Assembly (NCBI GenBank): GCA_009691815.1
Contig: SIAL01000047.1
Location: 1 to 13,131 of the forward strand
Length of the DNA: 13,131 bases
DNA from: Gemmataceae bacterium
GTDB lineage: Bacteria > Planctomycetota > Planctomycetia > Gemmatales > Gemmataceae
Direction of reading: 5' to 3'
A program made the translations under genes and the position numbers. Positions 1 through 7,139 of the stretch are shown here, piece by piece; position 1 is the stretch's first letter; every line of letters begins with the position of its first letter. The notes under the pieces were generated by a model. The model worked only from the letters and a program-made list of their open reading frames with translations. It was not told the origin of the DNA and made no database searches.

Positions 1-878
1 CCAAAGGCCAGCGTTGTGCTCCCCCCACCATCCAATTGAATGGCATCCACCAAACCTCTTTCCCGAAGGAATTCCGCTACTTCGTAGGTAGCCATTCCAA
101 GGCTGTTGCCGGGACGCCTGCCGTCCACCACAAAAAGCACCAACCGTCCGTCTCGGTGTTGCCCAAGGGCCGTTCGGGGATTGAGGTCTTTGTTAGGATC
201 GGAAGGTTTTACGGCAATCACGCCGGATCGAAGCAACCTGGCATGACCCGTAACGGCGGTATACAGGTCCGTGGCGGGAAGGGTGGCGTAGCCATCGCCA
301 ATGTCCGAAGGGCGCTCCAGAAAACGAATGTCCCCTTTTTGAGAAAAGTGAATGGCATCTCGGTAGAGGGGATTTTTCGCCGTCCAAGGGGATACGAAGT
401 TCCCCTCGGACATGGCCAAACCCAACAGACGAGTGATCCCCTTTTTTTTCGCCTCGGCCCCGTTATCAAAAAAGTTCGCATTGATGGCAATGTGGGCCTT
501 GGTTCGCTCTAGGAAAGCACGGGTGGTTTCCATTTTGGTGGTCCCGGGAGAATGATTCCCCTCCCTTTCCGGCCGAGTGGAAAGGATGCGCAGGTTTGGG
601 TTTTTGGTATCGAGGTAAACCAAATGCTGGGTGAGTTGCCTGGGGGTGTTGGTGGTCCGTTCGACATGTTCCACGCCGGGAAAAGGGGTGGTTTTTTTCT
701 CTCCTTCTTTGGTGAAGGAAAAGAGTTTGGGAAGGGTAAGCCCTTTTGGTGCCGTTTTGGGTTTAGGGGAAAGGTCGTCTTGGGCGTTTATCGCAAAGGT
801 GAAACCGATGGAGCCAAGGGCCAAACCAAGCACCATTAGCCCGTAGAAAGGGCGTGTGGAAAGCAAAAATCGAGTCAT
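1..878 (-). CDS. Secreted phosphodiester glycosidase (NAGPA-like) family protein, C-terminus cut by window edge
   Basis: Reading from ATG at 878, 292 codons stay open to the window edge, so the 3' end is missing. Residues 1-32 look like a signal peptide: Arg3 and Arg9, then a hydrophobic stretch ending near FTFAINAQ. The body matches the phosphodiester glycosidase family (mammalian NAGPA 'uncovering enzyme' and bacterial homologues). Seen are INANFF (132-137), NPRTALG (233-239), LVLFVVDGR (246-254), a segment like SLGMATYEVAEFL (259-271) and the signature LDGGGSTT (282-289). Members with known activity cleave sugar phosphodiesters; in bacteria many act on exported glycans, but the substrate here cannot be told. 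The protein probably acts in the periplasm or outside the cell. The start is supported by the signal peptide and a weak GAGG upstream. A poor promoter-like pair (TTGTCA at 939-944, TAGGTT at 915-920) lies upstream. Family assignment is firm; specificity is open. Confidence 0.88.
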   Translation of the reverse strand, partial: MTRFLLSTRPFYGLMVLGLALGSIGFTFAINAQDDLSPKPKTAPKGLTLPKLFSFTKEGEKKTTPFPGVEHVERTTNTPRQLTQHLVYLDTKNPNLRILSTRPEREGNHSPGTTKMETTRAFLERTKAHIAINANFFDNGAEAKKKGITRLLGLAMSEGNFVSPWTAKNPLYRDAIHFSQKGDIRFLERPSDIGDGYATLPATDLYTAVTGHARLLRSGVIAVKPSDPNKDLNPRTALGQHRDGRLVLFVVDGRRPGNSLGMATYEVAEFLRERGLVDAIQLDGGGSTTLAF

Positions 879-990
879 GAAAGACTGGCCTCAAGGGTAG
901 GAAATACCCCCACCAACCTACGAGCAAATATGCCCCGGTGACAAGCCTAAAGGAGCTTGGGGCAGAATGGTAATCGAGAAAATGGGATCG

Positions 991-1011
991 AAATGGGGCC
1001 AAAAGACCCCA
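991..1011 (-). terminator. Likely intrinsic terminator of the 41-residue protein gene
   Basis: On the minus strand, 16 bases after the stop codon, TGGGGTC (1011-1005) and GGCCCCA (1000-994) form a 7-bp stem with one G-U pair around a TTTT loop. It is followed by TTT and, after a short break, a second T run. The hairpin position fits a terminator; the T tract is short. Confidence 0.45.
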
Positions 1012-1026
1012 AACGAAGCAGAACGG

Positions 1027-1152
1027 TTAGAGGGCGTTGGGTTTTTTGAGTTGCGGGATGCCCAATTTGGGTTTGTTGCCATTGCGGCGGGCTACTTTAA
1101 TGGCGAGGCGGGCCTTCTTGCCTGCTTTGGTCAAGGAACGCTTACGAGGCAT
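1027..1152 (-). CDS. 41-residue highly basic small protein, function unknown
   Basis: ATG at 1152 to TAA at 1027-1029 encodes 41 residues, beginning MPRKRSLTKAGKKARLAIKV and ending KKPNAL. By count there are 14 Lys/Arg and no Asp or Glu, so the protein is strongly cationic and probably binds nucleic acid or the ribosome. Residues 3-23 could form a basic helix; the tail is rich in Pro, Asn and Lys. Three signals make this a real gene despite its size: a GGAG ribosome binding site 8 bases before ATG, an extended -10 promoter about 45 bases upstream, and a hairpin terminator 16 bases after the stop. It is therefore probably transcribed alone and not with the lpt-like gene 243 bases upstream. I do not recognise the family. 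It does not match the small basic ribosomal proteins bL34, bL36 or bTHX by eye. Confidence 0.75.
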   Translation of the reverse strand: MPRKRSLTKAGKKARLAIKVARRNGNKPKLGIPQLKKPNAL

Positions 1153-1197
1153 AATCAAATCTCCAGCCAAAAAGGCTCAATACTGCTTAAGTGGAAA

Positions 1198-1206
1198 ATT
1201 ATAGCA
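1198..1206 (-). promoter_or_regulatory. Extended -10 promoter for the 41-residue protein gene
   Basis: The minus strand reads TGCTATAAT (1206 to 1198): a perfect TATAAT with the TGn extension of sigma-70 type promoters. No TTGACA-like -35 box lies at 16-18 bases, as expected for extended -10 promoters. Transcription would start near 1190, leaving a leader of about 40 bases before ATG at 1152. Confidence 0.6.
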
Positions 1207-1339
1207 CAAATTTGGCCCCTCGCCCAGTCCATTTGCCTCCTGATTGTTGGGTTTCGAGGGGTACCCAAGGAAGGTGTTGGGCCAAAGGCTAGGTTTGGGG
1301 GGAAAAGTGGGCTCCGATAGGGAGTTTGGGACGGAATCT

Positions 1340-1363
1340 TGGCCGAATGGGGGATGTCGGCCA
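1340..1363 (-). terminator. Inverted repeat after the lpt-like gene, possible terminator
   Basis: TGGCCGA (1340-1346) and TCGGCCA (1357-1363) form a perfect 7-bp stem with a 10-base loop, 31 bases past the stop of the large LptC-like gene. No T run follows on the minus strand, so a classical intrinsic terminator is not proven. The position at the end of the kdsD-kdsC-lpt operon makes a transcript-end role plausible. Confidence 0.3.
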
Positions 1364-1394
1364 GTAGGCACCAGCTGCAACTTTGGCCGCGGGC

Positions 1395-4300
1395 CTAGCT
1401 GCCCCCTCCAAGCCATTGGCCATCATCGATCTTGAATTGCCCGGTTCCGCGGGAATAGGTGATTTTGCGAGCCCGGATCTCCTCAGGGGGTGCGCCCACT
1501 CGAACTTGGCGAAGCAATATGGCGGGGGCACCTTCGGACCCGTGAAAAATCACCTGCTCCTTGGCGTCTTCATAGGTGACCATTTCGGCTCGGCCGGAAA
1601 ACTCCCTTGCCTGTACCGTGACGCGGCCTCTTGCGCGCATATCCTGCCGGGCCGATTTTCCCTCACCCCGGCTCAAAGCGTCTAGCCGATCACAGCGCAA
1701 AAAGATTGCTCCGGGGGGTAGCCGGTCCAACACATTTTCAAGCTCCACCTCCACATTGGGATCTTCACAAGGAAAATGGAGAACCCGAACCTCCTCTAGG
1801 AAGGTAGCCGTGTTGGAACGGTTATTGGCATACATACTCTTTAGGAAGCTGATGTGGGTCATCTTGAGTTGGCCATCTTCCCCCGCCTTGGGTGGTTTTG
1901 GGGCATTGGTGGAGACCGGTTGACCCGGTGCGGGAGGTTTCGTTTCGAAGGGGTCGCTTCCGCCCCGCTGGAGCATTCGGACCTCGCCCGGGCCGGTTGC
2001 TCTCACCTCATTGGCCTCGCGGGTGGGGGCCGGGGTGGTGGGCGTGGAATTCGGGCGAGGAATACCAATCTGGTCCTCCCTCTCCAACCGATTCATCGAC
2101 AGGGTAACCGCCACTATCCTTTGAAAACGGACCAGCTTGTCCTTTTCGCGAACGGTTTCTTCAACACGGACCTGTCGATCGCAAACGATATGTTCGACCT
2201 TGGGAGAGGCGTCGCGTTTGGTCCCTTCCTTTAAGGAAATGGGTGTATCAAAAAAGACCTGAAGCCCTTGGCTGGCAAGGCGAGCTTCTTCTTGTTCGGC
2301 TTGGATGTCGCCGGTGAACTCGGCGTGTTTGCCGGAAAAAAGCATGGACTTGGACCAATGGACCTCAAAAGGAATCGCCTTGGCAAGTTTTACCCCCTGA
2401 AGGTTTGTGGCACTGTCCATCTGCATCGCCCCGATGCCATCCACCCAAACTTTGTTGGTGAGCTGATCAATGGTGATCTCTGGCCCGACGATTAAAATTC
2501 GATCCATCCGAAGCTGGGCAAGGTCGCCGCCGACAATGAGTTTGCTCCCCAATTCGGACCAGAATAATTGCAGCGTTTCGCCACGAATATCGACGCCTTT
2601 ATCTCCGGGTTTGGGAGACTCCTGTCGGACGACGACCTGACCTTCGGTACGGATGCGATCGAGTTGCACCCTGTTATCTAGGCGATTGACCCAGGTCTCG
2701 ATGGAGCGTGCCGAGATTTCGATAGGCTTGTCGGTCTTGGATTCGGGTACAAGGGAGGGTTGCGAAGGCCCTTGGCTGGTGGCAGGATTTTTTGAAATAA
2801 GGATACCCGGGTTGGCTACGCTGGGCAGGGCCTTGCCAACACCGGTCAAAGGTGCCGCTTCGCCCGTTTTGGGTTTGGTGGGCGAATCGATGAACCAAAT
2901 CAAAAGCCTACCGGTGTCCTGAATGAGCAGTTCGCGGCTTTTGGCAATGACCGAACCGATGGCTTCGAGTCGCTGGATCTCTTTTTTGCCACGGGGTTTG
3001 TTTGCCGGGGGAGCCTCCGGGTTTGGCTTATTCGAAGTCGTTACGCCCGATCCGGGAATCTGGCCTAGGGGATTGGGTGCCGGATGCGGGAGGTTGCCTT
3101 TGGCCTCGCCGATCCAGAGCTTTAGGGTGTCGGCTTGGAGGCTTTGGCCCTCATCGAAGAAGCGAGCCTTGCCCTGGAAGGTGAGCAGGTCCATGCCGCT
3201 TTCAGGATCGGTAGCGGTGGAGAGATTTTTGCCCCACTCGGCGCGGGTCTTGCCTTTAACTTGAATCGGGTCTTTTTTATCGAGTTTTGCTTTGTCCGTC
3301 CCTTTGGAATCGGTTCGCAGTTCAATAACACCCGGTCCCGGGGCGTGGATGGTCGGAGCGGGTCGGGGCTTCCCCACCTTCGGGGCCTCACGGGGTTGGG
3401 TAATTTCAAGGATTTTGGTGGTGATGGTGTTGCCGTCAATGAGGGCAAACATGGTGGGTTCGCCTTTGAGTATGGTTTTGCCGGTGCGGTTGTCAAAGGT
3501 CAGCTCTTTGGCGTGGGCCTCGAGTTTTTCCGCATCGGAGGTGATGATGACCTCTTTGCCGGTGGCATGGGCTGTGGTGATTTCGATGGCTTGATCCGAA
3601 CCTGTGGGCAGTTTTTCCGGGATGGCGGTGCGGGGTCCGCGTTTTCGCAAGGTGAGGACCAGTTTTTCACAAACGAGTTGATCCACGGCGCCAACATCAT
3701 CATTAAGCTTGGTGAGAGTGACATCGGCGGGGGTAAGGGAATTGGGGCCAAGGTTTGGAGCGAGAAAAGTGGCCGTGTCCGAATCCGGGCCAAAAACATA
3801 TTCAAAGGTGCCATGTGTTTTGATGGCCACATGAGCCTTGGATACGGTTCCTGATTTCTTGGTCGCCGCGGGGCCATTCGCCATAAAACCCGCATCGTCG
3901 GCAACATGGATGTGCATGGAAACCGCAGAGTTAAGTTTGATTCGCTTGACCCCGGTGACCACATCCTGCCGGGGTTTGGTGGCCGCCGCCGAGCCGCCTT
4001 TGGCAACGGGTTTGGTTTCGGCCAATAGGTCAATTTGAAGGCCTTTGCCACGGACCTCGGTTGGTTTGGGTTTGCTCTGATGATCCGAAAGGTGAATCGA
4101 ATCGTTTGTCCAAATGAGTTTTTTGGGCTCGCTGTAGTGGACTGGACCTTGGGGCACAAACAACACAATGTCATCGTCCCTAGCGGCGGTTCTTCGGTTG
4201 TTGACAACCTCGACATTGCCCAAAATGTCCCCACCTAAAATCTTCCGGGAACCAATGTCGGTAATTTGGGTTACGGGTCGGTCGAACTTCAAATAGGCCG

Positions 4301-4694
4301 CTTGGCCACGGATGCTGTTGATTTCGGAACCCCGGCCATCGCCTTTGTCCTTGTCGATGATGGCGACGCTGATGGGGGTAAGGCAAACTCTGCCATCGGG
4401 CTCGATCTGAAAGTGATCCCAAGCCAAGACCATGTTTCGGCTGGAAAGTTCAATTTTGAATTGTCGATGGGCCTCCGGGCATTCTTGACCGAAGGCTTGT
4501 TGCAGTTTGGCGACCACCCGGGATGCCGGGCGTGGAGGCAATGGTGGGAGGGTCTCTTTATCGCGCGGTAAAAGCGCGGAAGGGAGCGGAGGCAGGCCGT
4601 CGATCTGGCCCAGGACCATGGCATAGCCCGTGTACATCGTCGACGCTAAGACGAAAAGTACAAAGAGCATCGCAATCCTGCGCGGAGTCCACAC
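1395..4694 (-). CDS. Giant LptC/LptA (OstA-fold)-like LPS-export protein, signal-anchored
   Basis: Probably carries LPS-like glycolipid across the periplasm, by analogy with LptC and LptA. Numbered from the longest possible start (TTG, 4742; 1,115 residues): one N-terminal membrane anchor after Arg21-Arg22 (about 24-42), a Pro-rich linker (49-73), then an LptC-like part (about 95-240) with GNVEVV at 175-180 and alternating beta patterns. Further segments of OstA/LptA type recur near 390-450, 515-545, 590-620, 695-775, 800-835 and 1015-1110, separated by Pro/Lys-rich linkers. E. coli LptC and LptA have about 190 residues each. Start choice: TTG 4742 has no ribosome site, while GTG 4694 lies 12 bases after AGGAGG and gives a normal Arg-Arg-anchor N-terminus, so I use 4694 (1,099 residues). 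It follows kdsC closely, matching kdsD-kdsC-lptC order. The LPS-export role is inferred from fold pattern and synteny. Confidence 0.75.
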   Translation of the reverse strand: MWTPRRIAMLFVLFVLASTMYTGYAMVLGQIDGLPPLPSALLPRDKETLPPLPPRPASRVVAKLQQAFGQECPEAHRQFKIELSSRNMVLAWDHFQIEPDGRVCLTPISVAIIDKDKGDGRGSEINSIRGQAAYLKFDRPVTQITDIGSRKILGGDILGNVEVVNNRRTAARDDDIVLFVPQGPVHYSEPKKLIWTNDSIHLSDHQSKPKPTEVRGKGLQIDLLAETKPVAKGGSAAATKPRQDVVTGVKRIKLNSAVSMHIHVADDAGFMANGPAATKKSGTVSKAHVAIKTHGTFEYVFGPDSDTATFLAPNLGPNSLTPADVTLTKLNDDVGAVDQLVCEKLVLTLRKRGPRTAIPEKLPTGSDQAIEITTAHATGKEVIITSDAEKLEAHAKELTFDNRTGKTILKGEPTMFALIDGNTITTKILEITQPREAPKVGKPRPAPTIHAPGPGVIELRTDSKGTDKAKLDKKDPIQVKGKTRAEWGKNLSTATDPESGMDLLTFQGKARFFDEGQSLQADTLKLWIGEAKGNLPHPAPNPLGQIPGSGVTTSNKPNPEAPPANKPRGKKEIQRLEAIGSVIAKSRELLIQDTGRLLIWFIDSPTKPKTGEAAPLTGVGKALPSVANPGILISKNPATSQGPSQPSLVPESKTDKPIEISARSIETWVNRLDNRVQLDRIRTEGQVVVRQESPKPGDKGVDIRGETLQLFWSELGSKLIVGGDLAQLRMDRILIVGPEITIDQLTNKVWVDGIGAMQMDSATNLQGVKLAKAIPFEVHWSKSMLFSGKHAEFTGDIQAEQEEARLASQGLQVFFDTPISLKEGTKRDASPKVEHIVCDRQVRVEETVREKDKLVRFQRIVAVTLSMNRLEREDQIGIPRPNSTPTTPAPTREANEVRATGPGEVRMLQRGGSDPFETKPPAPGQPVSTNAPKPPKAGEDGQLKMTHISFLKSMYANNRSNTATFLEEVRVLHFPCEDPNVEVELENVLDRLPPGAIFLRCDRLDALSRGEGKSARQDMRARGRVTVQAREFSGRAEMVTYEDAKEQVIFHGSEGAPAILLRQVRVGAPPEEIRARKITYSRGTGQFKIDDGQWLGGGS

Positions 4695-4748
4695 GGCGTA
4701 TCCAGTCCTCCTAAGAAGGGATCGGTCCTTTTGCCAAGCCAACCAAGG

Positions 4749-5270
4749 CTAAGCGACGGGCCAGGTTCCCCTTTCCCTCATGATTAGTTCAACCACCTCG
4801 CGCACCGCGCCAAATCCGCCGCCAAGGCGGGTGGTGATTTTGGCCGCCCGGCGCGCGTCGAGACAGGCGTCGGCCACCGCCACACCCAGCCCGGCCTGCT
4901 CCAAAAGGGGCACATCGGCCAAGTCGTCGCCCATGGCACACACCGCCTCGGGGGGCGTGTTTGTCTCCGCCAGCAGTCGCAAAAACGCAGGCGTTTTTGG
5001 GTTGGCGCCCTGAATGAGCCGCGTAATGCCAAGCTCCTTGCAACGGGCCGCCACCAAATCCCCGCCTCGCCCTGTAATTACCGCGACTTCCCCTCCGGCA
5101 TCCTGCCAGACCCTAAGGGCCAACCCATCCCGCACATGAAACCACTTGGCCTCGGGCTGGGTGGTACCGTTGCTGGCCACGGCGGGCATCAGGTGTCCTT
5201 GAGTGAGGACGCCGTCCACATCGAGGACCAGCAACCGGATCTTGCGGCATAGGACGGCCAAGGGAGTCAT
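4749..5270 (-). CDS. kdsC: 3-deoxy-D-manno-octulosonate 8-phosphate phosphatase (KdsC)
   Basis: Hydrolyses Kdo-8-phosphate to free Kdo and phosphate, the third step of the Kdo (LPS inner core) pathway, in the cytoplasm. It is a 173-residue HAD-superfamily protein without a cap domain, as is usual for KdsC. Visible motifs: DVDGVLT at 17-23 (nucleophile Asp17, acid/base Asp19), VRDGLAL at 46-52 (typical KdsC), ITGR at 65-68 (motif II), Lys92 in QGANPKT (motif III) and GDDLADVPLL at 114-123 (motif IV, Asp115, Asp116, Asp119). All needed residues are present. It lies 19 bases after kdsD and just before the lpt-like gene, so it is operonic. No strong ribosome site precedes ATG 5270; AGGAA is 14 bases away, suggesting coupling to upstream translation. 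A YrbI-like sugar phosphatase of another pathway is the only real alternative, and the kdsD neighbour argues against it. Confidence 0.92.
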   Translation of the reverse strand: MTPLAVLCRKIRLLVLDVDGVLTQGHLMPAVASNGTTQPEAKWFHVRDGLALRVWQDAGGEVAVITGRGGDLVAARCKELGITRLIQGANPKTPAFLRLLAETNTPPEAVCAMGDDLADVPLLEQAGLGVAVADACLDARRAAKITTRLGGGFGAVREVVELIMRERGTWPVA

Positions 5271-5289
5271 AAAAGATCTTGCATTTCCT

Positions 5290-6345
5290 TTATGCCGCCC
5301 TAGACTTGGCCGCCGCTCCGGCGATGCCTATGAGGTCCGTAATGTCCAAGATTCCCTGGGGTTTGTTGTTCGCGTCGACCACCGGAAGCTCGCTTATCTT
5401 TCGGTCCGACATGAGCTGCATCGCTTCGCCAACGCGGCTGCCGGCCTTTGCCACCAGCGGGTTTTTTGTCATCGCCTCATGAACAGGTCGGTCGAGCCAC
5501 TCTTCCCCTTGGCGGGCGATAAGTCGGGCAAAATCGCTGTCGGTGAAGATGCCACAAAGGGCCCCTTGGGAATCGGTCAATATCACAGCCCCGGTGCGGC
5601 GTCCTTTGGCTTTGCCCTGGACCATGACTTCGCGGATGGTGCTAGTTTCCGGGGCGATTCGGCATTCCGTCCCTTGACGCATCATCTGTTCGACTCGGGC
5701 AAGCTTTTTGCCAAGGGAGCCCGCCGGGTGGTATCTGGCGAAATCTTCTGGGCCAAAACCGCGCGCCCGACTCACCGAGAACGCCACCGCATCTCCAAGG
5801 GCCAACATCGCCGTGGTGCTGGCGCTTGGGGCCAAACCCAACGGGCATACTTCTTCAAGGGGTCCATACACCAAAGCCATTTCCGATCCCTTGGCCAAGG
5901 TGGAACCACCATTTCCCGTTATGGCAATGATGGCCGAACAGAGGTCCGACAGGGGGCCCAAAAGTCTGACGAGCTCCTCGGTTTCCCCGCTGTGGGAAAA
6001 GAGCATCGCGATATCGTGGGGATGAACCAAACCCAAATCGCCATGCAGCGCCTGGACGGGGTCGAGAAAGGTCGAGCGGGATCCGGTGGAATTGAGTGTA
6101 CCGGTGATTTTGCGGGCAACATCGGCGGACTTCCCCACCCCACTGGTTAGGACTCGGCCCGTGCCCAATTCGATGGTGCCCAAAACCAATTCCACGGTAA
6201 ATTCAAAGCACTCATCCAAACGGTCGGCAACCAACCGCAAAGCGTTGGCCTCGGCCAGGAGGATCTCTTTGCCAAAACGAAGAATCTCCGGCCCACCTCG
6301 GCCACCCGCGGAGTCCGAAGTCCATGGACTCAGTAATCGAGGCAT
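5290..6345 (-). CDS. kdsD: D-arabinose-5-phosphate isomerase (KdsD), SIS plus two CBS domains
   Basis: Converts ribulose-5-phosphate to arabinose-5-phosphate, the first step of Kdo synthesis, in the cytoplasm. 351 residues. The SIS domain (about 45-215) shows SGVGKSADVARK (68-79), SHSGETEE (117-124), EEVCPLGLAPSASTT (164-178) and RYHPAGSLG (204-212). The residues matching E. coli catalytic Lys59, Glu111, Glu152 and His193 are Lys72, Glu121, Glu165 and His206. Two CBS domains follow (about 228-285 and 298-345), as in KdsD/GutQ enzymes. One oddity: the usual HPxEAxHGDLG stretch reads DPVQALHGDLG, with Gln98 in place of Glu. The start is ATG 6345, five bases after AAGGAGG; another ATG at 6349 is out of frame. 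First gene of the kdsD-kdsC-lpt operon. GutQ-like paralogues have the same activity, but the context favours KdsD. Confidence 0.93.
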   Translation of the reverse strand: MPRLLSPWTSDSAGGRGGPEILRFGKEILLAEANALRLVADRLDECFEFTVELVLGTIELGTGRVLTSGVGKSADVARKITGTLNSTGSRSTFLDPVQALHGDLGLVHPHDIAMLFSHSGETEELVRLLGPLSDLCSAIIAITGNGGSTLAKGSEMALVYGPLEEVCPLGLAPSASTTAMLALGDAVAFSVSRARGFGPEDFARYHPAGSLGKKLARVEQMMRQGTECRIAPETSTIREVMVQGKAKGRRTGAVILTDSQGALCGIFTDSDFARLIARQGEEWLDRPVHEAMTKNPLVAKAGSRVGEAMQLMSDRKISELPVVDANNKPQGILDITDLIGIAGAAAKSRAA

Positions 6346-6350
6346 CCATG

Positions 6351-6357
6351 CCTCCTT
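6351..6357 (-). promoter_or_regulatory. Strong ribosome binding site of kdsD
   Basis: The minus strand reads AAGGAGG, ending five bases before ATG 6345. It decides between two overlapping ATGs: the one at 6349 is only one base from the site and opens a different frame. The rest of the 148-base gap to the divergent gene at 6494 holds only weak promoter-like sequences. Confidence 0.65.
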
Positions 6358-6493
6358 GAGTTTTGCCCCCTAACCACATAGGACAGAGGGTGTTGATCCA
6401 ATCGGGAGAATACCCCGCTGAGGGTAAAGGAAACAAGTCGGGGTTGTTCGTCAAGGTCGGCAGGATGGTTGCCTCGACGGCGAAAGGGATCGG

Positions 6494-7105
6494 ATGTTTG
6501 CCAAGTCAGCCTTTTTTGCCCTGCTTGCCTGTCTTCCGCAACAGGCCACTATTCCGGTAGGAACCAAACTTCCACCCTATTCCTTCCTCCTCTCCTTGGG
6601 GGAACAACGGGGTCGTTCCCATTGTTATGTCTGCGAATCCCTCGAAAAGCCGGTGGTGATTTTCTTTGCCGCCGCCAAAGATCCAAAGGCTAATGAAAAG
6701 TGGGTTTCGGCCGAAGTTACCCAACTAACCAAGTTTCTTGATGGGGAATTGGCCAAACGGCCGACTTTGGCGGCATGGATGACTTTTGGTCACACCAAAC
6801 AAGAGGAACTGGACGGCCCGATTGTGCGTTGGGGCGAAACGGCCGGCCTTCGCAAGCTTCCCGTGGGAACCTATGAGGACCCGCTTGGCCCACCCGCGTT
6901 TCGACTGGGTGGCAAAGCAATTCTTTACGCGGTGATCGCCAAAGAGGGGAAAGTGGAAAAAGTTTTTAGCCTCGATGCCGCCGAAGGGGTCGCCGCATTT
7001 CAAACAACCTTGAATGGGGAACTCGATCGCATCGCCCCCATCCCCAAGTCTGAACCCAAACCGGTGACGGAAATCAAACCAGGTTCCGCTTCCCCGAAAA
7101 AATAG
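6494..7105 (+). CDS. Secreted thioredoxin-fold-like protein with CxxC motif
   Basis: 203 residues. A short signal sequence (Lys4, then SAFFALLAC) precedes residue 13; LLAC could be a weak lipobox, with Cys13 lipidated, but the hydrophobic core is short. Cys44-Tyr-Val-Cys47 is followed by KPVVIFFAAAKD (52-63), a beta strand after a CxxC as in thioredoxin/redoxin folds. A strand-like GGKAILYAVIAKEGKV lies near 139-154. The C-terminus is Pro/Lys-rich and probably disordered. Similar short secreted proteins with a CxVC motif before a strand occur in many planctomycetes, usually unnamed; a redox or disulfide role outside the cytoplasm is an inference. Upstream AAAGGG gives a modest ribosome site. 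First gene of the plus-strand operon with the enolase-superfamily gene 34 bases downstream. Function is otherwise unknown. Confidence 0.7.
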   Translation: MFAKSAFFALLACLPQQATIPVGTKLPPYSFLLSLGEQRGRSHCYVCESLEKPVVIFFAAAKDPKANEKWVSAEVTQLTKFLDGELAKRPTLAAWMTFGHTKQEELDGPIVRWGETAGLRKLPVGTYEDPLGPPAFRLGGKAILYAVIAKEGKVEKVFSLDAAEGVAAFQTTLNGELDRIAPIPKSEPKPVTEIKPGSASPKK

Positions 7106-7125
7106 CATGCGCCCCTTACCAATTT

Positions 7126-7133
7126 AAGGAGGG
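7126..7133 (+). promoter_or_regulatory. Strong ribosome binding site of the enolase-superfamily gene
   Basis: AAGGAGGG ends six bases before ATG 7140, near-perfect complementarity and spacing. It supports ATG 7140 over the in-frame ATG at 7149 and suggests high translation of this gene relative to its upstream neighbour. Confidence 0.7.
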
Positions 7134-7139
7134 TTCAAA

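Noticed and set aside
1153..1394. Possible further gene between the lpt-like gene and the small basic protein gene.
   Set aside because: Open frames here on both strands are short, Pro/Gly-rich and without ribosome sites; the stretch is explained by an inverted repeat and the promoter of the small gene.
3135..3854. A 239-residue plus-strand open frame inside the lpt-like gene.
   Set aside because: It lies antisense to a clearly coding gene, is Gly/Phe-rich as expected from reversed codons, and has no recognisable domain.
3500..4234. A 244-residue minus-strand frame overlapping the lpt-like gene.
   Set aside because: It is another frame of the same strand as the lpt-like gene, with low-complexity Pro/Ser/Arg composition and no motif.
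5267..5284. A five-codon reading frame between kdsD and kdsC whose TGA overlaps the kdsC ATG.
   Set aside because: Its AGGAA lies immediately against its ATG, too close to be a working ribosome site, and such tiny frames arise by chance; it is not called as a leader peptide.
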